In this document: one piece after another, positions 9,329 through 17,193 of the stretch
Position numbering within the stretch: the stretch's first letter is position 1
How the letters are laid out: each line of letters begins with the position of its first letter
NCBI GenBank assembly: GCA_949878425.1
Contig: CATLAL010000002.1
Coordinates: 62,001-126,000, forward strand
Reading direction: 5' to 3'
DNA: 64,000 bases
DNA from: an uncultured Oscillospiraceae bacterium
GTDB taxonomy: Bacteria > Bacillota > Clostridia > Oscillospirales > Oscillospiraceae
Notes under the pieces: generated by a model
Databases searched by the model: none
Told to the model about the DNA's origin: nothing
Seen by the model: only the letters and a program-made list of their open reading frames with translations
Position numbers and translations under genes: made by a program

Positions 9329-9364
9329 AAAGAGCCGCCCCCAATAAGGGGGCGGCTCTTTTTC
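9329..9364 (+). terminator. Intrinsic terminator of the cold-shock gene
   Basis: 14-bp perfect stem AAAGAGCCGCCCCC with complement, AATAA loop, then a T-run. Confidence 0.93.
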
Positions 9365-9430
9365 GTTCGCGCGGACGGAACCCGGAGAATTCTTGCGCCG
9401 CGCTCCGCCGGCGGCATTCCCGGGAAACCT

Positions 9431-9829
9431 TCAATTTTCCGGCTTTTCTGCGGCTTCCATAGCGTCCACCTGGCGGACGTGCTCCTTGATCCGCTGAAAG
9501 GTCTCGGCGCTCAGGTCGTGCTCCACCTTACAGGCGTCGGCGGCGGCCGCCTCCCGGCTGACGCCCAGGCGGACAAAAAAGTCCGTCAGCAGCCGGTGGC
9601 GCTCGTAGATCCGCTCGGCGATCTCCGCGCCGGCGGGCAGCAGCCGGATGTAGCCGTCTGTATCCATCTCAATATAGCCGCTCTCCCGGAGCTTCTTCAT
9701 GGCCACGCTGACGCTGGGTTTGGAGAAGCTCAGCTCGTTGGCGATGTCAATGGATCGGACCATCCCCCGCCGTTCCCGGACGATCAAAATGGCTTCCAGA
9801 TAGTCCTCCGCAGATTCGTAAACGTGCAT
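9431..9829 (-). CDS. MntR/DtxR-family metal-dependent transcriptional regulator
   Basis: 132 residues starting MHVYESAEDYLEAILIV, the standard opening of MntR/IdeR regulators. Winged helix SIDIANELSFSKPSVSVAMKKL is followed by the metal-binding/dimerisation region with DACKVEHDLSAETFQRI. There is no SH3-like C-terminal domain, so it resembles the short MntR type. GAGGTG precedes this ATG; a start ten codons upstream is less likely because it lacks a site. Probably senses manganese or iron. Target genes are not adjacent. Confidence 0.88.
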   Translation of the reverse strand: MHVYESAEDYLEAILIVRERRGMVRSIDIANELSFSKPSVSVAMKKLRESGYIEMDTDGYIRLLPAGAEIAERIYERHRLLTDFFVRLGVSREAAAADACKVEHDLSAETFQRIKEHVRQVDAMEAAEKPEN

Positions 9830-9847
9830 GCAATCACCTCTCCGCTC

Positions 9848-9876
9848 AGGATAGCACAATTTGTCCTGTTTCGCAA
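9848..9876 (-). promoter_or_regulatory. Promoter of the MntR-type gene
   Basis: Minus strand TTGCGA (9871-9876), 17-base spacer, TATCCT (9848-9853), about 20 bases before the start codon. Confidence 0.6.
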
Positions 9877-9907
9877 GAGCAATCCGCCGGAAACCGGCCG
9901 CCCCCTC

Positions 9908-10534
9908 TCAGAGGGGTCCGGGCTGAAACCGCTCCTCCTCCGTCAGCACCTCCACCGCGCCGGCGGAGAGCTCTGTCACCTGCTCCCGGAAGGCCTCCGC
10001 GTCCTCCGCCGGCAGCAGCACGGTCAGCACCACGTCCGCGCCGAAGTCGGCGCTCTCCACGGCGCCGCCGCACTTTTCCACCAGCAGCCGCATCCGCTCG
10101 TAGAGGGAGTAGGGACAGGGGGCCGCCAGCACGGCCCAGAGGCGCATGCGGCTGATTCCGGCGGCGTCCAGGGCCAGCTTGGCCGCGGCGCCGTAGGCCC
10201 GGGTCAGCCCTCCGGCCCCCAGCAGGATGCCGCCGAAGTACCGGGTCACCACGCACAGGACGTTGGTGACCTCCTCCTTTAAAAAGACGTTCAGCATGGG
10301 CTGGCCCGCCGTACCCTGGGGCTCGCCGTCGTCGCCGTAGCGGAGGACGCCCCCCTCCCGGAGAACGTAGCAGAAGCAGTGGTGCCGGGCGTCATGAAAG
10401 CGCCTGCGGACCTCCTCCAGCCGGGCGCGGGCCTCCTCCTCGCTCTCCACCCGCCAGACCTGGCCGATGAACCGGGAGCGCTTCTCCACCAGCTCCGCCT
10501 CCCCGTAGCCGGCCGGCACAAGATAGCTATCCAT
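9908..10534 (-). CDS. YigZ/IMPACT-family protein
   Basis: 208 residues starting MDSYLVPAGYGEAEL. The N-terminal UPF0029/IMPACT domain includes FIGQVWRVESEEEA, DARHHCFCYVL, YGDDGEPQGTAGQPML and VTRYFGGILLGAGGL, all diagnostic. A shorter ferredoxin-like C-terminal domain follows. The biochemical role of bacterial YigZ is not settled; eukaryotic IMPACT regulates Gcn2. The ATG lies inside the end of the upstream acetyltransferase gene (8-base overlap), so the two are translationally coupled. Confidence 0.92.
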   Translation of the reverse strand: MDSYLVPAGYGEAELVEKRSRFIGQVWRVESEEEARARLEEVRRRFHDARHHCFCYVLREGGVLRYGDDGEPQGTAGQPMLNVFLKEEVTNVLCVVTRYFGGILLGAGGLTRAYGAAAKLALDAAGISRMRLWAVLAAPCPYSLYERMRLLVEKCGGAVESADFGADVVLTVLLPAEDAEAFREQVTELSAGAVEVLTEEERFQPGPL

Positions 10535-11060
10535 TGCGCCCCACCTCCCACTGCCGGCGGGGCAGGAAATAGAAGCAGGTGGGCCGGTCCGGGGCGAATT
10601 CATCCGTCAGCCGCTCCGTGAAGGCGTAGAGAAAGCCGCACTTCTCAATCACTCGCCGGGACCGGCTGTTTTCCCGGTAGTGGGTGCACCAGATCTCCTC
10701 CAGCCCCAGCTCCTGGAAGCCGTAGCGCAGCAGCTCCCGGCACACCTCCGGCATCAGGCCCCGGCCCCAGTAGTCCGGGGAGAGGGCGTAGCCCAGCTCG
10801 TCCGACGGGCCGTCCCCGCCCCTGGTCCGGCCCGTAAAGCCGGCGGAGCCGATCACCCGGCCCGTCTCCCGGTCCACCACCGCGAATACGTTGGGGGACG
10901 CGAACACCGTTTGGATGATCTCCCGGCTCTCCTCCACGCTCTCGTGGGGCTTCCAGCCGGCGATAGGCCCCACCCGGGGGTCTCTGGCGTAGGCGAATAC
11001 GTCCGCCGCGTCCTCCTCCGCGAAGGGGCGGAGGAGGGTTCTCTCTGTCTCCAGTATCAT
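10527..11060 (-). CDS. GNAT-family N-acetyltransferase (RimJ/RimL-like)
   Basis: 177 residues starting MILETERTLLRPFAEEDAADV. It carries the RimJ-type hallmarks ELGYALSPDYWGRGLMPEV (acetyl-CoA-binding region) and NSRSRRVIEKCGFLY. It transfers acetyl from acetyl-CoA to an amine; the substrate, protein N-terminus or small molecule, is unknown. GGGAGG precedes this ATG. First gene of a two-gene unit with yigZ. Confidence 0.88.
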   Translation of the reverse strand: MILETERTLLRPFAEEDAADVFAYARDPRVGPIAGWKPHESVEESREIIQTVFASPNVFAVVDRETGRVIGSAGFTGRTRGGDGPSDELGYALSPDYWGRGLMPEVCRELLRYGFQELGLEEIWCTHYRENSRSRRVIEKCGFLYAFTERLTDEFAPDRPTCFYFLPRRQWEVGRNG

Positions 11061-11418
11061 AGGCCCTCCCAGTGCAACATTGTCGCCTCCTATTCTACTC
11101 CCATTTTCTGCGGATTGCAAGAAGCCTTGCGGGATGTCAATTTTCATAATTCAGATGTCAAGGTACGCTTCGCACGGTCTTAGTATCCCGCCGTGCACGG
11201 CCTGACGTCCGGCCTGGTTACACTTGCTTCTGGACCTGGCTACCACGGAGGTTTGTGCTCCCTCAGCCTTGAGAGAAAAACAGCTCCAGGTTGTTCTCCG
11301 CAGAGAAACCCAGACAGATTTTTCGTAGGATCCGCAAAATGAATTTCCCCGGACCCCCTGTGGGAAGTCCGGGGAAATTCTGCTTACGGTATTCTCCTGG
11401 AGCCGCTTGACGCTCCTC
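11061..11418. other. Long intergenic stretch with structured sequence, function unknown
   Basis: No convincing gene. At 11341-11380 there is a perfect 14-bp inverted repeat (GAATTTCCCCGGAC, 12-base loop). At 11172-11196 GCACGG pairs with CCGTGC, and GGCC/GGCC follows. The 14-bp hairpin has no clear U-run on either strand. On the minus strand the region would be a leader of the acetyltransferase mRNA. I could not match it to a riboswitch or small RNA family. Confidence 0.4.
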
Positions 11419-11420
11419 TG

Positions 11421-11478
11421 GCCCAAAGCAAAGGCCGTTAAAGTTCTTTTTGATTCTTTTTCTTTCAAGAAAAAGAAT
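11421..11478 (-). repeat. Family A palindromic element, short copy
   Basis: Reverse orientation, abutting the stop codon of the small membrane protein gene. Stem ATTCTTTTTCTT / AAGAAAAAGAAT plus the conserved CAAAAAGAACTTT tail. The second hairpin is lost. Probably serves as terminator of the padR operon. Confidence 0.65.
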
Positions 11479-11766
11479 TTACAGCAGGTGGATCTGGCCC
11501 AGCACGGGGACCTCCCGCTCCACGCCCTGGATGGCGTTGATGAAGCCGATGAACCAGCACAGGGCGCAGAAGGCGCAGCCCAGGCCGCAGACCAGCCAGC
11601 CGAAGAGGGGGATCCTCCCCACGAAGCCGAAGAGGGTGAGGCCCAGCCAGATCACCAGGGACTGGTTCAAATGGAACCTGCTGCCGGTCCGGTCCCCCGC
11701 CAGGAGGGCGATCAGCAGCCCCGGCCAGGAGAGGTAGGCCACAATGTCCGTTACATGCTTATCCAT
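11479..11766 (-). CDS. Small integral membrane protein, DUF4870-like
   Basis: 95 residues with three hydrophobic segments (IVAYLSWPGLLIALLAG, SLVIWLGLTLFGFVG, LGCAFCALCWFIGFINAI). The last is followed by the short cytoplasmic tail GVEREVPVLGQIHLL typical of DUF4870/Tic20-like proteins. AAAGGA precedes the ATG. Last gene of the padR-DUF4097 operon, 18 bases after the preceding gene. The role is not known; it may be an envelope-stress partner. Confidence 0.7.
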   Translation of the reverse strand: MDKHVTDIVAYLSWPGLLIALLAGDRTGSRFHLNQSLVIWLGLTLFGFVGRIPLFGWLVCGLGCAFCALCWFIGFINAIQGVEREVPVLGQIHLL

Positions 11767-11784
11767 GGTATATCCGTCCTTTCT

Positions 11785-13203
11785 CTACAGCTGGCGCAGA
11801 GAGATATCGCCGCTGATGCTGGAAATGCGGAAGGTCCGTCCGCCGCCGTCCAGGTACATAGCCTCGCCGGAGCGGGTGCCCACCGGCCCCACCAGCTGGA
11901 AGTCCGTATCCAGGTCACCGCTGACGGTGCTGTACTGGAGGGTGAACCCCTCCCCACCGGGCATGGCGGCCTCGCAGTCCCCGGACTTGGAGGAGAGCTC
12001 CAGCTGCTCCGGCATCTGCTCGGTCTCGATCTGAATGTCGCCGCTGGCGCTGGTGCAGCGCACCTGCCGGACCGGGCCGGTAAAGTCGATGTCTCCGCTG
12101 GCGGTGGCGGCCCGGAGGGCGCCCACGGAGCCCCGGAGGGTGATGTCGCCGCTGGCGGTCTCCGCGCGGAGGGTCTCCATCGTTCCATCGGCCTCCAGAT
12201 CGCCGCTGGCGGACTTGAAGGCGAGCTCGGTGCAGGCCAGCTCCCCCACCTGGACGTCGCCGCTGGCGGTCTTGACGGCAAGACTGCGGACCTCAAGGCC
12301 GTCGGCAATTTCCACGTCCCCGTTGGTGGCCGTAATCTGGATGGACTCCCAGAACCGCCTGGGGATGGTCAGCTCCACGTCCGCCGCGGCCAGGCCCCGG
12401 TGGAAGAAGAAGGAGCTGCTGGCGGTGTTCCCCTGGCGGATGGAGAGGGTTCCCCCGTCGCTGATGCGGACCTCCAGCTGGTCCACGTCCCCGTCCAGGC
12501 GCACGTCGGACTGGCTGTCATCGCTGAGGTTGACGGTGACATCTCCGTTATACAGCTGCACGTCGATCCCCCGCAGATCCTGGGAGGGGAAGCTGGTGCC
12601 GGACACCCGGCGGCTGGAGCTGGGCCGGCTGCCCTCGCAGAAGAAGCCGCCCCGGTCCCGGTTGTAGCCCACGGAGAAGGACCAGCCCTTGCTGCGGGCC
12701 TCCTCCTGCTCCTGGGCGGGCTCCTGAGGCGCGGCGTCCTCCTCCTGGGGGGCGTCCGGCTGGTCGTCCCCGTCAAAGTGGACATAGACCTTGCCCTTAA
12801 AGCCGTCGGGGTACTTCTCCCGGATCTTGTCCGTCACATTTCGCACGATCACTGTGGCCTGGTCCACCGCGTCCCGGGTCTGGTTCACGGTCTCCCGGAC
12901 AATGCCCTCCACGCCGTGGAGCAGGTCGCTGGTGAAATCCCGAAAGGAGGACTCCTGCCTGGGCAGCGTGCCGTCGGGACCCAGGCCCGCCAGATAGGCC
13001 AGCAGCTCGTCCACGTCTCCCAGCTCCTCCAGGGCCTGACGGTAGGCCTCCTCCTCGTCCATGCCGCCGGAGACCAGGTCCTCCCACCGGCTGTAGAGGT
13101 TTTCGCTGAGCTCCTCAATGAGCTCCACCTTGGCTCCGCTCTCTGCGGCGGAGGCCAGCCGGCCGGTCACCGCTATGATGAATTTGGTCTTCATTCTTTC
13201 CAT
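11785..13203 (-). CDS. HAAS-domain plus DUF4097 beta-helix protein
   Basis: 472 residues. Residues 1-70 are helical with GGMDEEEAYRQALEELGDVDEL, the HAAS-type signalling segment commonly encoded next to PadR regulators. The C-terminal 270 residues are a run of about 20-residue strands repeating ASGDI/ASGDV/SGDLEADG, the DUF4097 right-handed beta-helix pattern. No clear membrane segment is seen. The gene starts three bases after padR, whose end supplies its GGAGGA site. It is probably controlled by the PadR protein; the function of such modules is poorly known and usually linked to envelope stress. Confidence 0.85.
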   Translation of the reverse strand: MERMKTKFIIAVTGRLASAAESGAKVELIEELSENLYSRWEDLVSGGMDEEEAYRQALEELGDVDELLAYLAGLGPDGTLPRQESSFRDFTSDLLHGVEGIVRETVNQTRDAVDQATVIVRNVTDKIREKYPDGFKGKVYVHFDGDDQPDAPQEEDAAPQEPAQEQEEARSKGWSFSVGYNRDRGGFFCEGSRPSSSRRVSGTSFPSQDLRGIDVQLYNGDVTVNLSDDSQSDVRLDGDVDQLEVRISDGGTLSIRQGNTASSSFFFHRGLAAADVELTIPRRFWESIQITATNGDVEIADGLEVRSLAVKTASGDVQVGELACTELAFKSASGDLEADGTMETLRAETASGDITLRGSVGALRAATASGDIDFTGPVRQVRCTSASGDIQIETEQMPEQLELSSKSGDCEAAMPGGEGFTLQYSTVSGDLDTDFQLVGPVGTRSGEAMYLDGGGRTFRISSISGDISLRQL

Positions 13204-13206
13204 GGT

Positions 13207-13542
13207 TCAGTCCTCCTCCAAAAAAATCAGGGCATCCAGCAGGGCCCTTGTCTGCTGCCACTCCGCGCGGCTCTCCTCCCAGCAGCGCCGGCCCTCCTCC
13301 GTAATGGAGTAGTACCGCCGCCGGGCGCTGGGCCCGTCCTCCCCCCAGTAGGAGGTGATGAACCCGCCGGCCTCCAGGCGTTTGAAGGCGGTGTAGAGGG
13401 TGGCCTCCTTAAAGCCGTACTGGCCGCCTGTGCGCTGCTGGATGGTCTTGTTGATCTCATAGCCATAGTTATCGCCCCGCATCAGCTGGGTCAGGATAAT
13501 CGCATCCGTATGGCCCCGCAGGGTATCGGAAGAAATGGACAA
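13207..13542 (-). CDS. PadR-family transcriptional regulator
   Basis: 111 residues. The TTG at 13542 is chosen as start because AAAGGAG sits eight bases before it and gives MSISSDTLRGHTDAIIL, the standard PadR opening; the ATG at 13560 lies upstream of that site. Winged helix YGYEINKTIQQ and FKEATLYTAFKRLEAGGFI are followed by the wing RRRYYSITEEGRR and a short C-terminal dimerisation helix (PadR-s2 type). It is first in the operon and probably autoregulated. Confidence 0.92.
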   Translation of the reverse strand: MSISSDTLRGHTDAIILTQLMRGDNYGYEINKTIQQRTGGQYGFKEATLYTAFKRLEAGGFITSYWGEDGPSARRRYYSITEEGRRCWEESRAEWQQTRALLDALIFLEED

Positions 13543-13590
13543 TCCAAACACTCCTTTCATGCCGCCCAGACAGCGGCTGTGTTTGAGGAT

Positions 13591-13619
13591 ATCATAGCAG
13601 ATTATGCATCTCCTGTCAA
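13591..13619 (-). promoter_or_regulatory. Promoter of the padR operon
   Basis: Minus strand TTGACA (13614-13619), 17-base spacer, TATGAT (13591-13596). The spacer contains the palindrome ATGCAT, a possible PadR contact. Confidence 0.8.
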
Positions 13620-13683
13620 GGTACTTCTTTTTAAAAAGTATTAAGATTTCGTGACCTGTTTTTTAACAGGACGCCGGCACACG

Positions 13684-13712
13684 AAAAGGAGACCGCCCCC
13701 AGGCGGTCTCCT
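13684..13712 (-). terminator. Intrinsic terminator after phosphoglucomutase
   Basis: 11-bp perfect stem AGGAGACCGCC with complement and a four-base loop. On the minus strand it is followed by TTTTCG. Confidence 0.85.
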
Positions 13713-13764
13713 CCGTTATGTGTTATGCGGCGGCTCTTGGGGCCTTTTGCGGGCGGGAAAGGGC

Positions 13765-15492
13765 TTAGGGCTTCAGGGTCTCCACCCACTGGCCGTACTT
13801 CTGGAGATTGGCATCCCGGCCGGCGGCGTCCGCGCCCTTGGTGAGGATGTACACTTTAATCTTGGGCTCCGTGCCGGAGGGGCGGACCAGGATGGAGGTG
13901 CCGTCCGCCAGCTCGAAGCGCAGCACGTTGGACCCGGAGAGCTCCATGGCGCTCCTCCCGCCGGTGGCGCAGTCGAGAACGCTGCCGTCCTGGTAGTCCT
14001 TGAATTGGACCACCTTCACGCCGCTGATCTCCGCCGGAGGGGTCTCCCGCAGGCGCTTCATCAGCTTGGCCATGTCCGCCAGGCCGTCCAGCCCGGGCAT
14101 CACCAGGTTGTGGGTCTTTTCGCCGTAGCAGCCGTGCTTCTCATAGAGGGCCTGGAGGGCGTCCAGCACGGTCATGCCCTTGGCGTAGTAGTGGGCGGCC
14201 ATCTCGGTCAGCAGCAGGGAGGCGGTGACGGCGTCCTTGTCCCGGACGTAGTCGCCCAGCATGTAGCCGTAGCTCTCCTCGTAGGAGAACACCACCTTGC
14301 CCTCGCCGGTGGACTCCAGGGCGTTTTTCTTCTCGGCGATGAACTTAAAGCCGGTGAAGGTGTCGAAGCACTTCACGCCGTGCCCCTCCGCCACGGCCCT
14401 GGCCATCTCCGTGGTGACGATGGTCTTGAGTGCCACAGCGTTTTTGGGCAGCTTGCCGGTGCGCTCCATGGCCCCCAGCAGGTAGTCCAGCAGCACCACG
14501 CCGGTCTGGTTGCCGGTCATCACCTTGTACTCGCCGTCCTTGTCCCGGACCATGATGCCCACCCGGTCGCTGTCCGGGTCCGTGCCCAGGATGAAGTCCA
14601 CGTCGTTGGCCTTGGCCAGGTCCACCGCCAGGTAGAAGCCCTCGGGATTCTCCGGGTTGGGGGACTTGACGGTGGGAAAATTGCCGTCGATCACCATCTG
14701 CTTGGGCTCGCAGAGCAGGTGCTTGACCCCGGCCCGCTTCAGGGCCTCGGGCACCAGCTTGTGGCCGCAGCCGTGGAAGGGGGTGTAGACCAGACGGAAG
14801 GAGTCGGCCACGGCGGGGATGGCGTCCGGGTCGGTGACCATGGCCATTACCTCCTTGAGGAAGGCCTCGTCCGTCTCCTCCCCCATGACGGTGATCATGC
14901 CGGAGCGCACGGCCTCGTCGTAGGGCATGGAGCGGATGCCGGTGAAGATGTCGATTTTCTCCAGCTCCCTGGCAATGGCGGAGGCGTGCTGGGGGGGAAG
15001 CTGGGCGCCGTCCTCCCAGTAGACCTTGTAGCCGTTGTACTCCTTGGGGTTGTGGCTGGCGGTGACGTTGATGCCCGCCTGGCAGCCGTAGTGGCGCACG
15101 GCGAAGCTCAGCTCCGGCGTGGGCCGCAGGGCGTCGAAGATGCGGACCTTGATGCCGTTGGCGGCGCAGACCTCGGCGGCGGCCCTGGCGAACTCCATGC
15201 CGTGGAGACGGCAGTCCATGCAGATGGCCACACCCCGCTCCCGGGCCTTCTCCCCCTCGGCGCTGATGACGTTGGCAAAGGCCTGGGTGGTGTGGCGGAC
15301 AACGTAGATATTCATATGGTGCAGGCCCATGGCCATGGTGCCCCGCAGTCCCGCGGTGCCGAATTCCAGGGGACCGTAGAACCGGTTCTCGATCTCCTTG
15401 GGATTGTCCCGGATGGCCTCCAGCTCCGCCCTCTCCTCCTGGGTCAGCGCGCCGCTATTGAGCCACTTCTGGTATTCTTTTTGATAGTCCAT
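13765..15492 (-). CDS. pgcA: Phosphoglucomutase/phosphomannomutase
   Basis: 575 residues, the usual length of the alpha-D-phosphohexomutase type found in Firmicutes. The active serine is in TASHNPKEYNGYKVY, the metal loop is DPDSDR, the sugar-binding loop is EESYGYMLG and the phosphate-binding loop is RPSGTEPKIKVY. It interconverts glucose-1-phosphate and glucose-6-phosphate for cell-wall and storage precursors. AGGAGG lies 11 bases before the ATG. Transcribed alone. Confidence 0.95.
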   Translation of the reverse strand: MDYQKEYQKWLNSGALTQEERAELEAIRDNPKEIENRFYGPLEFGTAGLRGTMAMGLHHMNIYVVRHTTQAFANVISAEGEKARERGVAICMDCRLHGMEFARAAAEVCAANGIKVRIFDALRPTPELSFAVRHYGCQAGINVTASHNPKEYNGYKVYWEDGAQLPPQHASAIARELEKIDIFTGIRSMPYDEAVRSGMITVMGEETDEAFLKEVMAMVTDPDAIPAVADSFRLVYTPFHGCGHKLVPEALKRAGVKHLLCEPKQMVIDGNFPTVKSPNPENPEGFYLAVDLAKANDVDFILGTDPDSDRVGIMVRDKDGEYKVMTGNQTGVVLLDYLLGAMERTGKLPKNAVALKTIVTTEMARAVAEGHGVKCFDTFTGFKFIAEKKNALESTGEGKVVFSYEESYGYMLGDYVRDKDAVTASLLLTEMAAHYYAKGMTVLDALQALYEKHGCYGEKTHNLVMPGLDGLADMAKLMKRLRETPPAEISGVKVVQFKDYQDGSVLDCATGGRSAMELSGSNVLRFELADGTSILVRPSGTEPKIKVYILTKGADAAGRDANLQKYGQWVETLKP

Positions 15493-15541
15493 GATGCTCT
15501 GGTCCTCCTGTTATGAAATTAAAAGGCCTGACGCTTGTCTT

Positions 15542-15570
15542 ATTGTAACAAAATTTTCCGCTGGGTTCAA
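15542..15570 (-). promoter_or_regulatory. Promoter of phosphoglucomutase
   Basis: Minus strand TTGAAC (15565-15570), 17-base spacer, TACAAT (15542-15547). Confidence 0.65.
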
Positions 15571-15678
15571 GAGAAAATGTGAAAAAAGCTGAGAAACAAA
15601 CCGCTCTTGGGTATTGGACCGAAGTCGCGGCATTTTTTAAGGCCAGATGGAAAATTTATTTTCCCATCTGGCCCTGGC

Positions 15679-15830
15679 GGGCCGCGAGCCACGACCTGCG
15701 CACCCCTTTGACCTCCATTGCCGGCTCTACCTCCGCCATTCTCATCGAGCAGGTGCTGATGAACCTGCCGGAAAACGCCGCCGTCCAGCCCCGCGGGGCC
15801 GTTTTCCGCTTTACGCTGCCAATTGAGGAC
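15679..15830 (+). pseudogene. Remnant of a KdpD-like sensor histidine kinase
   Basis: Translates to the histidine-kinase H-box SHDLRTPLTSI, which jumps directly to the N-box (EQVLMNLPENA) and then to the last strand of the kinase domain (GAVFRFTLPIED). The segments keep the order of a KdpD C-terminus, but roughly a hundred or more codons between them are missing, as is the whole N-terminal sensor and membrane part. No plausible start signal. Dead gene. Confidence 0.75.
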
Positions 15831-15837
15831 CGCAATG

Positions 15838-16095
15838 TTCGGGAGTGGTCCACCTGCCCAACGGCGAGACCGCCCAGTCCGGCCAGTTCAAGGCCATGGG
15901 CCTCACCGTCGGCTGCAGCAAGCGCCAGGTGCTGGCGGACGGGGAAAACGCCCGCCTAACCCAGAACGAGTACAAGCTGGCGTCCCTCGGGTCAATATGG
16001 CCAATATCCGACGGAAGATCGAGAAAAATCCCGCCCAGCCCAAGTACATCTTCACGGAGATCGGCGTGGGCTACCGGATGGCGGACCCGGACTGA
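15838..16095 (+). pseudogene. Remnant of a KdpE-like response regulator
   Basis: Directly follows the kinase remnant, as kdpE follows kdpD. LTQNEYKLASL (start of an OmpR-type DNA-binding domain) is followed, in a different frame after about 15991, by IRRKIEKNPAQPKY and IFTEIGVGYRM, the exact C-terminal signature of KdpE/OmpR regulators. The receiver domain and the middle of the winged helix are lost, with at least one frameshift. Potassium-transport genes are absent nearby. Confidence 0.78.
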
Positions 16096-16149
16096 GGACC
16101 GGCGCGCCTTGCTGCACATTGGGTTGAGCCTTCTTTTTGGGGTCAGCAC

Positions 16150-16179
16150 TTGACAAAGCCCCTGGTTTCCTGCTATACT
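16150..16179 (+). promoter_or_regulatory. Promoter of the TPP riboswitch-thiT transcript
   Basis: TTGACA (16150-16155), 18-base spacer, TATACT (16174-16179), placing the transcription start just before the aptamer. Confidence 0.8.
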
Positions 16180-16192
16180 GATGCCACAATCC

Positions 16193-16284
16193 AAGGGGCG
16201 CTGGCGCACGCCGGCTGAGATGAGACGCAATGCCGTCCGGTCCCTCGAACCTGATCCGGGTAATGCCGGCGTAGGAATGCGATT
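16193..16284 (+). ncRNA. TPP (thi-box) riboswitch
   Basis: Contains both conserved thi-box cores: GGCTGAGATGAGACGC in the pyrimidine-sensor helix and CCCTCGAACCTGATCCGGG with TAATGCCGGCGTAGGAATG. Binds thiamine pyrophosphate. It is followed at once by an intrinsic terminator, so excess TPP should stop transcription of thiT. Confidence 0.95.
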
Positions 16285-16299
16285 CGATAGGGACCTTTT

Positions 16300-16337
16300 G
16301 TCGTATGCCCGCGCCTTGGGGGCATACGATTTTTTCT
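16300..16337 (+). terminator. Riboswitch-controlled terminator before thiT
   Basis: 10-bp stem TCGTATGCCC/GGGCATACGA followed by six T, located 20 bases after the TPP aptamer and upstream of the thiT start. Confidence 0.9.
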
Positions 16338-16429
16338 ATGCTTCCGGGGCTCTGGGACTCCGGCGTCCGGTCTCCCTCCTCCTGCCGCCGGACCAACCAT
16401 GCCCGGCACATTTGAAGGAGGAAACGCGT

Positions 16430-16987
16430 ATGTCGAAACAAACAAGGGCCCTCTGCGAGGGCGCCGTGATGGCGGCTCTGGCCATTATCCTGGGGCTGCT
16501 GCGGTTCTACCGCCTGCCCGACGGCGGGTCCATCACCATCGCCATACTGCCCCTGGTGTTTTTCGCCGTCCGGCACGGGGCGGGCTGGGGGTTCCTGGTG
16601 GGCTTTGTCTACGGCGGACTGGACTACGTGGTGGGCCACGGCGTTGCCATTGACTGGACCAGCATTATTTGCGACTACTTTCTGGCCTACGGCCTGCTGG
16701 GCCTGGGGGCGGGGCTCTTCAAGGGCCGCAAGTGGAGCGCCTGCTGGGGGACGCTGCTGGGCGGCGCGCTGATGTTCCTCTCCAGCTACCTGGTGGGGGT
16801 GTTCGTCTGGGGGAAGTATATGCCGGAGGAGTTTCTGGGCATGACCATGACAACCCCTTGGTTCTACTCCTTCCTGTACAATATTATCTGGGCGGGCCCG
16901 GACGTGGCCCTGACCCTGGTAATCTTCCTTATTTTGTACCAGGTGAAGCCCATGCGGCGGCTATTAATGGCACAGGATTTGGCCTAG
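16430..16987 (+). CDS. thiT: Thiamine ECF-transporter substrate-binding subunit ThiT
   Basis: 185 residues with six hydrophobic segments. It opens with a short basic N-terminus and AALAIILGLLRFYRLPDGGSIT, followed by GWGFLVGFVYGGLDYVVG, characteristic of ThiT S-components. GAAGGAGG precedes the ATG. It captures thiamine at the membrane and relies on shared EcfA/EcfT subunits encoded elsewhere. Control by the upstream TPP riboswitch supports the assignment. Confidence 0.95.
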   Translation: MSKQTRALCEGAVMAALAIILGLLRFYRLPDGGSITIAILPLVFFAVRHGAGWGFLVGFVYGGLDYVVGHGVAIDWTSIICDYFLAYGLLGLGAGLFKGRKWSACWGTLLGGALMFLSSYLVGVFVWGKYMPEEFLGMTMTTPWFYSFLYNIIWAGPDVALTLVIFLILYQVKPMRRLLMAQDLA

Positions 16988-16997
16988 CCGGCGCCTG

Positions 16998-17122
16998 CTG
17001 TATGATAGCCCGGGGGGCTCCCGCCCCCAACGGCGCTTTGGCTCCTTTGCCGCTGGTGGCAAAGGAACCGCGGGACCCGGGGCGGCGTGAGCCCCGGAGC
17101 TGCCGTGTAGATAGGCGCTCAC
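16998..17122. repeat. Family B palindromic element
   Basis: G/C-rich inverted structure. The right end, read on the minus strand, is GCGCCTATCTACACGGCAGC followed by CCGGGG; the left end has GATAGCCCGGGGGG. Related ends occur near 18957, 26953, 27331 and 61232. An internal hairpin CTCCTTTGCC/GGCAAAGGA is present. No coding content. Confidence 0.6.
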
Positions 17123-17127
17123 CATAA

Positions 17128-17173
17128 GAAAAGCAGACTGCCCGGAACGAACCAACGTCCCGGGCAGTCTGCT
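17128..17173 (-). terminator. Intrinsic terminator of the TrpB-like gene
   Basis: 14-bp perfect stem AGCAGACTGCCCGG with complement (17132-17145 and 17160-17173). On the minus strand it is followed by TTTTCTT. Confidence 0.88.
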
Positions 17174-17193
17174 CTGCTATTCCCCGGAAGAAT

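Noticed and set aside
11148..11250. Possible group II intron or SRP RNA remnant upstream of the acetyltransferase
   Set aside because: Short stretches (CGTGCGAAGCGTACC; CAGGTCCAGAAGC) are reminiscent, but no domain V, GGAA tetraloop context or full fold could be found.
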